64,000 nt of DNA, from assembly GCF_000341085.1 (NCBI RefSeq), contig NZ_ANBA01000027.1, positions 1 to 64,000 of the forward strand. Direction: 5' to 3'. This DNA comes from Nocardiopsis ganjiahuensis DSM 45031. GTDB lineage: Bacteria; Actinomycetota; Actinomycetes; Streptosporangiales; Streptosporangiaceae. Every line of letters starts with the position of its first letter. Position 1 is the first letter of the stretch. The notes under the pieces were generated by a model that did not search any database, was not told the origin of the DNA, and saw only the letters and a program-made list of their open reading frames with translations. The position numbers and the translations under genes are program-made. Below, one piece after another: positions 36,542 through 44,705 of this stretch.

Positions 36542-37546
36542 ATGGGTCTGGCGGACATCACACAGGATGCGGTTCTCAAGGCGATCGCCGAGTACGACGA
36601 ACTCGGCCAGGACGTCTTCCTCGACACCTACGGGTTCAAGCCCGCACGCTCGTACACGCTGCTCTACGAAGGCAGGGAGTACGACTCCAAGGCCATCTGC
36701 GGAGTAGCCCACAAGTACGCGAACGGCCGGCCTCTTCCGGCCTCGGAGTTCTCAGGAGGAGCAGCCACCGTGGCCAAGACTCTGAACTCGCTCGGTTTCA
36801 AGTTTCACGCCCGAACCAACCTTCCGTGGGTATGGGACGAGCTGATACTGGCCTGCGACCTGTTGGCACGGCACGGCTGGAAGACGCTGGACACCTCCAG
36901 GCCGGAGGTGGTCGATCTGTCCGAGATCCTTCGGCTCCTGCCCCTGCACCCCGTGGAGCAGCGTCCCGCTAACTTCCGCAGCCCATCGAGCGTCAGGCTG
37001 AAGATGGCGAACATCCGCGACTGGCACCCCTCGCACACGACGAAGAAGACCAATGGCGGCGTGCTGGACCGCAGGATCGGCGAGGCATTCCTCGAAGATC
37101 CCGAGCGCATGCACGCCGCGGCCAAGAGCATTCGTGCAGGTGTCCTCTCGGGCGACCTCGCTGATCTGCCCGCGTTCGAGGAGGAGGAAGCGGACGAGGA
37201 GATCAGCGCTCCCGAGGGCCGGCTGCTCGTCCGGAAGCACTACGCACGCGAGCGCAGCCGCAAGCTCCGCACCCGGAAGATCGCCAGGATCCGGGCCGAG
37301 GGAAAGCCCATCTCCTGCGAGGCGTGCAGCTTCGACTTCGCGACGGCCTACGGCGACCGCGGCAGCAACTACATCGAGGTGCACCACATCGTCCCCCTCC
37401 ACCACATCGGGGAGAGCGAGACACGACTCGACGACCTCGCGCTCCTGTGTGCCAACTGCCACCGCATGATCCACGTGTCCAAGCCCTGGCTGACCGTCGA
37501 CCAGCTCCGCACCCTTGTGAAGGAACAGCGCCAGACCCAGGTCTGA
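36542..37546 (+). CDS. HNH endonuclease with ScoMcrA-like head domain
   Basis: 334 residues. Residues 1-90 (ITQDAVLKAIAEYDELGQD, RSYTLLYEGREYDSKAICGV, FSGGAATVAKTLNSLGF) match the N-terminal head domain of ScoMcrA, the Streptomyces type IV restriction enzyme that attacks methylated or phosphorothioated DNA. A middle domain (WDELILACDLLARHGW, VDLSEILRLLPLHP, SSVRLKMANI) is common in such HNH proteins. The C-terminal HNH has CEAC (residue 259), EVHHIVPLHH, CANCHRMIH: complete zinc and catalytic residues. ScoMcrA's SRA and sulfur-binding domains are absent, so the target is unclear. The gene is the only intact non-membrane cargo of the tRNA-Pro element. Confidence 0.82.
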   Translation: MGLADITQDAVLKAIAEYDELGQDVFLDTYGFKPARSYTLLYEGREYDSKAICGVAHKYANGRPLPASEFSGGAATVAKTLNSLGFKFHARTNLPWVWDELILACDLLARHGWKTLDTSRPEVVDLSEILRLLPLHPVEQRPANFRSPSSVRLKMANIRDWHPSHTTKKTNGGVLDRRIGEAFLEDPERMHAAAKSIRAGVLSGDLADLPAFEEEEADEEISAPEGRLLVRKHYARERSRKLRTRKIARIRAEGKPISCEACSFDFATAYGDRGSNYIEVHHIVPLHHIGESETRLDDLALLCANCHRMIHVSKPWLTVDQLRTLVKEQRQTQV

Positions 37547-37573
37547 CCGGAGCCGCGGGAGCCCCGCTGTCAA

Positions 37574-37587
37574 TGCACATTCAGTGC
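37574..37587. repeat. 14-mer shared with the tRNA-Ser element
   Basis: TGCACATTCAGTGC occurs here, about 120 bp inside attR, and again at 63100-63113, between tRNA-Ser and its integrase gene. Confidence 0.6.
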
Positions 37588-37704
37588 GCATGGCTCCGGG
37601 AGAGCCCCAAAAAGGCGAAAACCGACCAGGACGAAGGACGAGGTCAGGGCCGGTTCTCGGAGTTCACCCACAGGCCACCGCAGGGCCCAAGTACGGAAAG
37701 AGGC

Positions 37705-37731
37705 CGTGGGTTCAAATCCCGCCACCCCGAC
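37705..37731 (+). repeat. attR: 27-bp copy of tRNA-Pro 3' end
   Basis: Identical to 34327-34353. It is followed by a terminator hairpin (37737-37766) similar to the one after the tRNA; this was probably the original tRNA-Pro terminator before insertion. Confidence 0.93.
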
Positions 37732-37736
37732 AGAGC

Positions 37737-37766
37737 GAGAGGCCGGTCCTTCGGGACCGGCCTCTC
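37737..37766. terminator. Hairpin terminator beside attR
   Basis: 13-bp stem with a 4-nt TTCG-type loop. Confidence 0.75.
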
Positions 37767-37817
37767 GGCGTTCATGAGGGCTGAGCGCCCAGCCGCCAAG
37801 GGCCGGGTGCCGGGGCC

Positions 37818-38024
37818 TCAGGCGGTTTCGGGGGTGTCACCCATCGCCTCGAAGAGCTGGTTGCGCTGGACCGTGCCGAGCCGTTCGTCGTCGGTGACGG
37901 CCGACGCCTCCCAAGCGGGACCGCCCTCAGCCGGGGGCAGGCTTTGCACGCTCACCTCGACACCCTCGTCCTCCGGCTCCCCGGGCGCGGATCGGTCACC
38001 AGCGGTACTGGTCGGGTCTGCCAT
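37818..38024 (-). CDS. Small acidic protein, 68 aa
   Basis: Not recognised. ATG 38022-38024 is preceded by GGAAGGGA. The sequence is soluble and acidic (EPEDEGVEVSVQSLPPAE, TDDERLGTVQRNQLFEAMGD) with natural composition. It is downstream (leftward) of nothing else and just outside attR. It might be a regulatory peptide or a precursor; there is no modifying enzyme nearby. Confidence 0.55.
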   Translation of the reverse strand: MADPTSTAGDRSAPGEPEDEGVEVSVQSLPPAEGGPAWEASAVTDDERLGTVQRNQLFEAMGDTPETA

Positions 38025-38122
38025 GACGGTTCCCTTCCGTGCTCCGGAACGGAGGGGGTGGAGCACGATTGACTCACGTTAGCACCGGCCGCGGTTCCGG
38101 AGGCGGCCTGTTTTCCGGCCCC

Positions 38123-39370
38123 TCAGGGTTTGGTGCCCAGGTAGGCCAGGATGCCGGTGACCGCGGCGCGGGTGCCGGTGGTCAGGGTCGGTTCCATGGC
38201 GGGGCCGAAGAACGGGGAGTGGTTCACCGGCGGTTCGCCCTCGCCGAGGTCGAACCCGCCGAACATCCAGAAGACCGAGGGCACCCCGATGGAGTCGGCG
38301 AGGTGGCCGAAGTCCTCGCTCCCCATCACCGGTTCGGAGACGGCCACGTTCTCCTCGCCGAGCTCGGCCCGCAGGGCGGACTCGATCCGCTCGGCCTCGG
38401 CCGGGTCGTTGTGGCAGCGCGGGAAGGTGTAGATCTCCTCGATCAGCGGCTCCGGGGCGCCGGAGACGGCGGCCTCGCCGATGACGATCCGACGGACCGC
38501 GGCGAGGGCCTGGGAGCGCACCTCCTGCTCGAACGTGCGGATGTTCAGAGTGAACTCCGCCCGGTCCGGGATGATGTTCTCCTTCAGGCCCGCGTGGAAG
38601 GTACCGGAGGTGACCACGGCCGGGGAGCGGGGGTCGATCTCGCGGGAGACGATCGTCTGCAGCCGGGCGATCATGTGCGCGCCGAGCACGATCGGGTCGA
38701 TCGAGGCCTGCGGCTGCGAACCGTGCGACTGTTTGCCGTACACCGTCACCCGCAGCGCGTCGGCCATGGCCATCGCGGTGCCGTGGGAGAGGTTCACGGT
38801 CCCGGCCTGGCCCGGCATCACGTGCTGGCCGAGGACGACCTCGGGACGCGGGGCGCGGTCCCAGAGACCGTCGTCGACCATCGCCCGGGCGCCCGCCGCG
38901 GTCTCCTCGCCGGGCTGGAACACCAGCACCAGGGTTCCGGACCACGCGTCGGTGCGGTCCGCGAGCAGACGGGCCGCCGTGAGCAGGGACGTGACGTGGG
39001 TGTCGTGCCCGCAGCCGTGCATGACCGGCACGGCGGTGCCGTCCTCGAGGGTGCCGGTGACCGTGCTCGCGTAGTCCAGTCCGGTGTCCTCGGCGATGGG
39101 CAGCCCGTCCGTGTCGGCGCGGAACGCCACCACAGGGCCCTCACCGTTGCGGATGATCCCCACTACCCCGGTGCCGCCGCAGCGGAAGTTCTCGATGCCG
39201 AGGCCGTCCAGTTCGGCCGCGACGTAGTCGGCGGTGGCGTGCTCCTGCATGGAGAGTTCGGGGTGGGCGTGCAGGTGCAGGTAGATCCCGTGCATGTGCT
39301 CGGCGTCCAGGCCGGCCAGGACGGAGCCCGGCCCGGTCTCGTTCGGGGTGGTCGGGGTCGGGGTGGTCAT
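38123..39370 (-). CDS. M20D-family amidohydrolase (hippurate hydrolase-like)
   Basis: A 415-residue M20 aminoacylase/hippuricase. Metal and catalytic motifs: HGCGHDTHVT, FQPGEETAAGA (catalytic Glu pair), QHV, and the late His in the C-terminal segment. FRADTDGLPI is the family signature. It hydrolyses N-acyl or N-aryl amino acids in the cytoplasm. It is the last gene of an operon with two membrane proteins; its start abuts the stop of the preceding gene. The context suggests import or export of its substrate. Confidence 0.92.
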   Translation of the reverse strand: MTTPTPTTPNETGPGSVLAGLDAEHMHGIYLHLHAHPELSMQEHATADYVAAELDGLGIENFRCGGTGVVGIIRNGEGPVVAFRADTDGLPIAEDTGLDYASTVTGTLEDGTAVPVMHGCGHDTHVTSLLTAARLLADRTDAWSGTLVLVFQPGEETAAGARAMVDDGLWDRAPRPEVVLGQHVMPGQAGTVNLSHGTAMAMADALRVTVYGKQSHGSQPQASIDPIVLGAHMIARLQTIVSREIDPRSPAVVTSGTFHAGLKENIIPDRAEFTLNIRTFEQEVRSQALAAVRRIVIGEAAVSGAPEPLIEEIYTFPRCHNDPAEAERIESALRAELGEENVAVSEPVMGSEDFGHLADSIGVPSVFWMFGGFDLGEGEPPVNHSPFFGPAMEPTLTTGTRAAVTGILAYLGTKP

Positions 39371-40147
39371 TCAGCGGCCTTCCTTCGCGGGCTGGGTGTG
39401 GGGGTCGGACGGAACGGGGTCGGTGTCCCCCTCCTGAAGGGCTTCACCGGGCGGACGGCGGTCGCGCAGGAACCAGGACAGGGCCATCGTCGTCGCCACG
39501 CACAGGGCCGTGGCGTACATGGCCAGCCCCGGGAGCACCGGGATCAGGGCGAACTGGATCAGCAGCGCCGCGACGACCGCGATGACGGTGGGCCGGGGCC
39601 GGCGCATCGTGGCCACGCACTGCACGAGCACCGCCCCCAGGACGGCGGGGAGGATGTAGAGGCGGGCCACCTCGATCAGTTCGGCGGGCAGGATCGAGAG
39701 GAGCCAGTTCCCCAGCAGCCCCACGAAGACCAGCAGCGAGGTCAGGTGGACGACGGCCGCACCGCAGATGGCCATCACCGCGGCCAGGTCCCCGCGCCGT
39801 GTCCCGGGGGCGGCGTTCACGCTGTCCTGGGCGACGATCGCCGCGGGCAGGAGCTTGTTGGAGATGTTGCCGATCATGAACGCCTGGTACATCGCCGCCG
39901 GCCCCAGGATGGGGTAGTACGTCAGCGGTTCCAGTACCCAGATCACCCCGAAGGTGGCGGCGACGGCGGCGAACGCGATCCAGATCTGGGCCCCGCCGAC
40001 CTCCACACCCGTGAAGGCGACGAGGTGGACCGGGCCGGCCAGGGACAGCAGCAGGGCGGTGGTCATGGTGATCCGCCCCCACCGCGAGGTGGTGCTGACG
40101 AACGCGGCCATGCCGGCGTCGGCGCGCTGGGAGGTTTCCGTGGTCAT
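39371..40147 (-). CDS. Polytopic membrane protein, partner of DUF5058
   Basis: 258 residues with about seven hydrophobic helices (MTTALLLSLAGPVHLVAF, LAAVMAICGAAVVHLTSLLVFVGLLG, among others) and a polar tail. LGPAAMYQAFMIGNISNKLLP is a conserved-looking loop. It sits between DUF5058 and the M20 amidohydrolase; pairs like this are seen beside M20 enzymes in other bacteria and are thought to form a two-component transporter. I do not know its substrate. ATG 40145-40147 follows GAGAAGGGAA. Confidence 0.75.
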   Translation of the reverse strand: MTTETSQRADAGMAAFVSTTSRWGRITMTTALLLSLAGPVHLVAFTGVEVGGAQIWIAFAAVAATFGVIWVLEPLTYYPILGPAAMYQAFMIGNISNKLLPAAIVAQDSVNAAPGTRRGDLAAVMAICGAAVVHLTSLLVFVGLLGNWLLSILPAELIEVARLYILPAVLGAVLVQCVATMRRPRPTVIAVVAALLIQFALIPVLPGLAMYATALCVATTMALSWFLRDRRPPGEALQEGDTDPVPSDPHTQPAKEGR

Positions 40148-40173
40148 GGTGTTCCCTTCTCCGGAACCGGGGA

Positions 40174-40980
40174 TCACGCGGCGTGGGCCAGGTAGGCGAC
40201 GGCCAGGGCCGCGATGACGGAGAAACCGAGCGCCCACTCCTTGAGCCAGCGCGCGTCGAGCGCCCTGGCCAGGAGCAGGCAGCCGACCATCACGCCGGCG
40301 GAGGCGATGACGGTGACCAGGTGGATGCCCGACTTGGGGATCTCGGTGACCGTCAGCATGCTGAAGGCGCCGAGCAGGGCGCCGCAGGGGAGGATCGCCA
40401 TGAGGGCGGGGTTCGCCGAAGCCAGCTTCTTCCCGCCCCGTTCGAGCACCGGGGTGAGCAGCAGGGTGGCCAGCATCCACATGCCCCCGGACAGGCTCAT
40501 CGCGATGAAGGCCAGGGCGAAGACGGACGCGTCGTACCCGGTTCCGCCCAGGGTCGCCCCGGCCGTGCCCGTGGCGATCCCCGCGGACGCGACCTCGGTG
40601 CCCGCCGACCCGATCAGTCCGATGCGCGCGAGTACGGCGGGGGTGCCGAACAGCGCCAGGAGGGCGACCGCCACCAGGACGACGGCGAGGGACGGGCCGA
40701 TCGAGGCCACGGCACCGGCTCGGAAGGCGCCGGTGAGGTCCGTCCGGCTCATCCCGACCTCGGGGCCGACGGTACGGGCCGCCCGCATGTAGACGAAGGT
40801 CTGGACGAAGATGGCGGCGAAGACGCCGAGCGCGCACAGCCAGATCACCGGGGAGTTGGCCACCGAGAGGAGGTCGGTGGCCCCGTCCGCGGTCGGCGGA
40901 GCCGCTGACGGGGCTGGGGGCGGGCCCGGCGGCAGGACCGCTGACAGGCCCTCCGACGGACCCGGGTTCAGGGATGCCAT
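40174..40980 (-). CDS. DUF5058-family membrane protein
   Basis: 268 residues. A Pro-rich N-terminal 30 residues is followed by VANSPVIWLCALGVFAAIFVQ and FVYMRAARTVGPEVGMS, matching DUF5058, then five or six further helices. The family is often encoded with M20 peptidases and is treated as a putative transporter subunit. ATG 40978-40980 with AAGGAG upstream. It is the first gene of the leftward operon, divergent from the amidase. Confidence 0.78.
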   Translation of the reverse strand: MASLNPGPSEGLSAVLPPGPPPAPSAAPPTADGATDLLSVANSPVIWLCALGVFAAIFVQTFVYMRAARTVGPEVGMSRTDLTGAFRAGAVASIGPSLAVVLVAVALLALFGTPAVLARIGLIGSAGTEVASAGIATGTAGATLGGTGYDASVFALAFIAMSLSGGMWMLATLLLTPVLERGGKKLASANPALMAILPCGALLGAFSMLTVTEIPKSGIHLVTVIASAGVMVGCLLLARALDARWLKEWALGFSVIAALAVAYLAHAA

Positions 40981-41274
40981 GGACAGGGACGCTCCTTCTT
41001 TCCTGTGACGGGCGACACTTTTCTTGCCCCTGATCCAGACACCTTCCGGCAGGCGCGTCGGGGGTGGCAATACCTGGCGGAAAAGGCCACGAACATGGCC
41101 GTTTCCGTCAATATGGCGCCGATCACCCGGGGGCCGTTCCGGATCGCCCGGCCGCGGCGGAGACTGGGCCCACGAGCCGGGGGGACCCGGCGGGCCCCGA
41201 CCGACCCGCCGGATCTCCCCGGCTCCCGACGGACCCGGCAGACGCCGCAGCGGTGAAGGAGCCAGCAAGCGACC
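40981..41274. promoter_or_regulatory. Divergent promoter region, DUF5058 operon and amidase
   Basis: About 294 bp without a gene; expected to carry both promoters and perhaps the site of the nearby Lrp regulator. No clear operator was found. Confidence 0.45.
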
Positions 41275-42729
41275 ATGAACGAGATCCAGCAGATGTCAGC
41301 GACCGACCTGGTGGGCGCGATCCGCCGTCGCGAGGTCTCCGCACGGGAGGCCGTCGCCTCTCACCTGGAGCGGATCGACGCGGTCAACCCCGCCGTCAAC
41401 GCCGTGGTCACCGTGGAACCGGAACAGGCCCTCGCCGCCGCTGACGCCGCTGACCGGCGCACCGGTTCCGGGGCCGAACTCCCTCCCCTGCACGGGCTGC
41501 CGATGACCCACAAGGACACCCACGCGGTGGCCGGGATGCGCAGCACCAACGGTTCCCGGGTCTTCGCGGACCTCGTGCCCGCCGAGGACGACGCCGTCGT
41601 CGCCCGGCTGCGGGAGGCGGGTGTCGTCGCCACCGGGAAGTCGAACGTGCCGGAGTTCGGGGCCGGGTCGCACACCTTCAACGACGTCTTCGGCACCACC
41701 ACCAACCCGTACGACCCCACACGCAGCGCGGGTGGCTCCTCCGGCGGGGTGGCCGCGGCCGTCGCCGCCGGCATCCAGCCGCTGGGCGAGGGATCGGACA
41801 TGGGCGGCTCGCTGCGCATCCCGGCGTCGTTCTGCAACGTGGTGGGCTTCCGCCCCTCCTACGGGGTGCTCCCCGCGCCGTCGGTGAACAACGACTGGGC
41901 TTGGCTGGGGCGCACCGGCCCGATGGCCCGCGAGGTGTCCGACATCGCCCTGTTCATGTCCGCCGTCGCCGGCCCTTCGGACCGGGTCCTGCCTCCGGCC
42001 CCGTTGACCGGAGCCGACTTCGCCGGACCGGTGGTCGGTGACCTGAGCGGTGTCCGGATCGCCTGGAGCCCGGACTTCGGACTCGGGATCCCCGTCGAGA
42101 CCGAGGTCCTGGAGGTGCTCGCCCGGCAGTTGCGCGTCTTCGAGGAGGCCGGGGCGACCGTGGAGGAGGCCGCACCGGACCTCACCGGTGCCGACGAGGT
42201 CTTCCGGACCACCCGTGCCCTCGACTTCGCCTCCGGGCTGGGCCCGCTGGTGCGCGAGTACCGGGAGCTCATCAAGCCCGAGGTCGTCTGGAACGTGGAG
42301 TCCGGCTGGGAGCTGACCGCGCAGCAGATCATGGACGCGACCGCCGCGCGGACCCGGTTGGCCGCGGCCGTCCGCGCCTTCTACTCGCGCTACGACCTCT
42401 TCCTGAGCCCGGGCGCGCAGGTGCTCCCCTTCGACGCACGGCTGCGCTACCCGTCGGAGATCAACGGGGTAAGGCCCGAGACCTACCTGGACTGGATGCG
42501 CTCGGCCTGCGTGCTCTCCGCCACCGGGCTCCCGGTGCTGGCGATGCCGGCCGGCTTCACCGCGTCCGGGCTCCCCGTGGGCTTCCAGATGGCCGTGAAC
42601 CACTACCGGGACGTGGAGCTGCTGCGCTACGCCAAGGCGTTCGAGGACCGTACGCGCTGCACCGACCGCCGACCGGAGACCCGGGCGGGGCAGGACGTGC
42701 GCCCGGTGGTGACGGCGGCCGCCGGGTGA
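41275..42729 (+). CDS. Amidase-signature family hydrolase
   Basis: 484 residues. The Ser-cisSer-Lys triad is visible: Lys in PMTHKDTHA, cis-Ser in SAGGSSGGVAAAV and nucleophile Ser in GSDMGGSLRIPAS. It hydrolyses an aryl- or acyl-amide. AAGGAG before ATG. It is divergent from an operon for an amidohydrolase and a probable transporter and convergent with an Lrp-type regulator, suggesting one catabolic unit for an amide or N-acyl compound (inference). Confidence 0.93.
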   Translation: MNEIQQMSATDLVGAIRRREVSAREAVASHLERIDAVNPAVNAVVTVEPEQALAAADAADRRTGSGAELPPLHGLPMTHKDTHAVAGMRSTNGSRVFADLVPAEDDAVVARLREAGVVATGKSNVPEFGAGSHTFNDVFGTTTNPYDPTRSAGGSSGGVAAAVAAGIQPLGEGSDMGGSLRIPASFCNVVGFRPSYGVLPAPSVNNDWAWLGRTGPMAREVSDIALFMSAVAGPSDRVLPPAPLTGADFAGPVVGDLSGVRIAWSPDFGLGIPVETEVLEVLARQLRVFEEAGATVEEAAPDLTGADEVFRTTRALDFASGLGPLVREYRELIKPEVVWNVESGWELTAQQIMDATAARTRLAAAVRAFYSRYDLFLSPGAQVLPFDARLRYPSEINGVRPETYLDWMRSACVLSATGLPVLAMPAGFTASGLPVGFQMAVNHYRDVELLRYAKAFEDRTRCTDRRPETRAGQDVRPVVTAAAG

Positions 42730-42735
42730 GCACCG

Positions 42736-42767
42736 CCGGGCGGCGCTGCCGGGTCAGCGCCGCCCGG
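42736..42767. terminator. Bidirectional hairpin terminator
   Basis: 13-bp perfect GC stem with a 6-nt loop, between the convergent amidase and Lrp genes. Confidence 0.85.
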
Positions 42768-42775
42768 CCCTTCCG

Positions 42776-43738
42776 TCAGGCGACGGGCAGCATCCTGCCT
42801 CCGCGCTTGCGGGCGTGCAGCAGCAGTGTGGTCTCGACGCTCTCGGCGCGGGCGGCCCAGGCCGACTCGGTGGTGAACCGGTAGAGCGCGGCGTTGTCCG
42901 GGACCGTCACGTTGGCGACGAGCTGGTGGTCGCCCGCAAGCGCGGCGGCGTACCGGACCTCCCGCTGCGCGGACAGTTCCCGGCCGATCCCGTCCACCCG
43001 GTTCGGCGCGGCGCGGATCCACAGCACGGCCTCCACGGGCAGGCCCACCAGCGCGGGCTCCACGAGGGCGCGCAGGTGGACGTGGCCGTGCCGCAGCAGC
43101 CAGTCGGTGCGGCGGCTCGCCGTGCTCTCGGAGGTACCGGTCCGCCGGGCGATCTCCTCGTACCCGGCCCGCCCGTTCTCGGCCAGCACCTCGGCGATCC
43201 GCAGGTCCTGGGGCGTGAGCTCGGAGCTGTCCGGCATCTCGGTGTGGTCGGTGGAGTACTCGGAGGTCAGCGCGGCGACCTGGGCCTCGGTCAGCGGTCC
43301 GGAGCGCCAGCCGCGGATCGTGCGGAAGTAGCGCAGGACCGGGTAGCTGACCGCGGTCAGCAGGCCCACGGTCGCGGGGACCTCCGTTCCGAGCACCTGG
43401 GGGAGCTTCCCGGAGTCGAACATCAGCTCGGCGACGCAGTCGGTGGAGCCCGTGGTCATGTAGGCGAAGGTGCAGTCGGAGCGCTGGGCCAGCGACTCGG
43501 TGGCCATCCGCGCGGTGCCGGGGGAGCAGCTGACCCTCAGCACCGCGGCGTCAGCGTGGGGCAGTATCCCCACGACGGCCACGGCTCCGGAGGCCAGCAG
43601 TTCGTTCCCGCGGCGGGCCACGGTGCGCTCGGGTTCGGCGAGCACCGACGCGATCCCGCGCCAGGAGGCCCGCCCGTCGACCTGCAGCGCGGCTGCGATG
43701 CGCCGCTCCAACCCGTCCAGGACGCGGGTCATCTCCAC
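42776..43738 (-). CDS. Double-domain Lrp/AsnC-family regulator
   Basis: 320 residues containing two copies of the Lrp module: HTH 1 (residues 8-55, RRIAAALQVDGRASWRGIAS), an effector-binding RAM-like region, HTH 2 (about 180-225, LRIAEVLAENGRAGYEEIAR) and a second RAM-like region. Tandem Lrp proteins are common in actinobacteria and sense amino acids. The likely targets are the adjacent amidase and M20/DUF5058 genes. It starts at GTG 43736-43738; ATG 43732 is an alternative. Confidence 0.88.
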   Translation of the reverse strand: MEMTRVLDGLERRIAAALQVDGRASWRGIASVLAEPERTVARRGNELLASGAVAVVGILPHADAAVLRVSCSPGTARMATESLAQRSDCTFAYMTTGSTDCVAELMFDSGKLPQVLGTEVPATVGLLTAVSYPVLRYFRTIRGWRSGPLTEAQVAALTSEYSTDHTEMPDSSELTPQDLRIAEVLAENGRAGYEEIARRTGTSESTASRRTDWLLRHGHVHLRALVEPALVGLPVEAVLWIRAAPNRVDGIGRELSAQREVRYAAALAGDHQLVANVTVPDNAALYRFTTESAWAARAESVETTLLLHARKRGGRMLPVA

Positions 43739-43911
43739 ACGCTTTCCATGGTGGTCAGCCTAGAGGGGGGCCACTCGCCGGTCAGCGCCGGACCTCCTCA
43801 CGAGGAGGTCCGGTCCCGCGCTCTCCGCTCCCGCGGCCTCCGGGCCCGTCTCCGGCAGGCCCGCCTCCGGAGCTGACGCCCCTCGCCCGCGGGACCGCCG
43901 GGGCGGCGGGG

Positions 43912-44640
43912 TCACTCCAGGTGGGCGACGGCGCGTTCGGCGACGGCGACCAGGGTGTCCTCGTCACCGGTGAAGTCGGGGCGTCCGGAGGTCTCCTCCC
44001 CGACCTCCTTGGCCGCGACCTCGATCAGTACACCGTCGGCCAGGACCAGCACCTCGGCGCCGCCCCGAAGGTCCTCGTAGCCCTCCCGGAAGTGCGACAC
44101 CACCGCCTGGTCGCCGAAGTCCGGCTCGTGTGACTCCTGGACCTCCACCGTCCAGTAGTCGTCCTCCCCGTTCGTGCCGTCGAGCAGTTGTTCGGCCCTG
44201 TCCTCGTACGCCTCCTCGACCTCCGAAGAGCCTCGCTTCGGCTGGTTGTCGTCGTCCGTGGGGAACCAGTACCTGACGTTCAGGCTGCCCCGGGTCCCGT
44301 CGGAGTACTCGACGCTCCACGAGCACCTGGAGTCGGCCGCGGACAGCTGGGCGCTCGGCATCCTCGCGGAGAGGGAGTTGAGCTGGGAGCCGGTCGGTAC
44401 GGCGCAGGGGTCGCCGGGGAGCCCTTCGAACTCGGGCCCCGTCACGGAGGCGCTGGAGGGGGCCAGCAGCCAGATGCCCCCGGCGACCAGGGCGTAGACA
44501 CCGACCGTCGCGGCCAGGGTGATCCCGATGGTGCGCCCGGTGCCGCCCCGGCGCGGGGACGGTGCGGGGTGGGATCCGGGAACGGGGTGGGGTCCCGGCT
44601 GGGGCTGCGGCGGGAACTGCTGGGATGGGCCGTTGTACAC
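43912..44640 (-). CDS. Anchored extracytoplasmic protein, DUF3558-like, paralog A
   Basis: 242 residues: a Pro/Gln/His-rich N-terminus, one TM helix (TIGITLAATVGVYALVAGGIWLL), then an extracytoplasmic domain with two Cys in PGDPCAVP and SRCSWSVEYSDG, spaced as in DUF3558-type proteins. GTG start with AGGAGAC upstream. It is organised in tandem with a longer paralog of the same design. Function unknown; it probably forms an intramolecular disulphide outside the cell. Confidence 0.7.
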   Translation of the reverse strand: MYNGPSQQFPPQPQPGPHPVPGSHPAPSPRRGGTGRTIGITLAATVGVYALVAGGIWLLAPSSASVTGPEFEGLPGDPCAVPTGSQLNSLSARMPSAQLSAADSRCSWSVEYSDGTRGSLNVRYWFPTDDDNQPKRGSSEVEEAYEDRAEQLLDGTNGEDDYWTVEVQESHEPDFGDQAVVSHFREGYEDLRGGAEVLVLADGVLIEVAAKEVGEETSGRPDFTGDEDTLVAVAERAVAHLE

Positions 44641-44705
44641 GGCGGTCTCCTGTTCTGGACGTCGTCCATGCACGTTTCAGGGAAAGGGGAGGAAAGTGCC
44701 GGCGG

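Larger units (their letters stand above)
34327..37731. mobile_element. Decayed AICE integrated in tRNA-Pro
   Basis: A 3.4 kb segment between two perfect 27-bp copies of the tRNA-Pro 3' end. It contains remnants of the three AICE hallmarks (integrase, RepSA, TraB/FtsK), two small membrane-protein genes and an HNH endonuclease. Composition is visibly less GC-rich at 34,450-35,050. No intact integrase or replication gene remains, so it cannot excise unaided. Confidence 0.85.
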
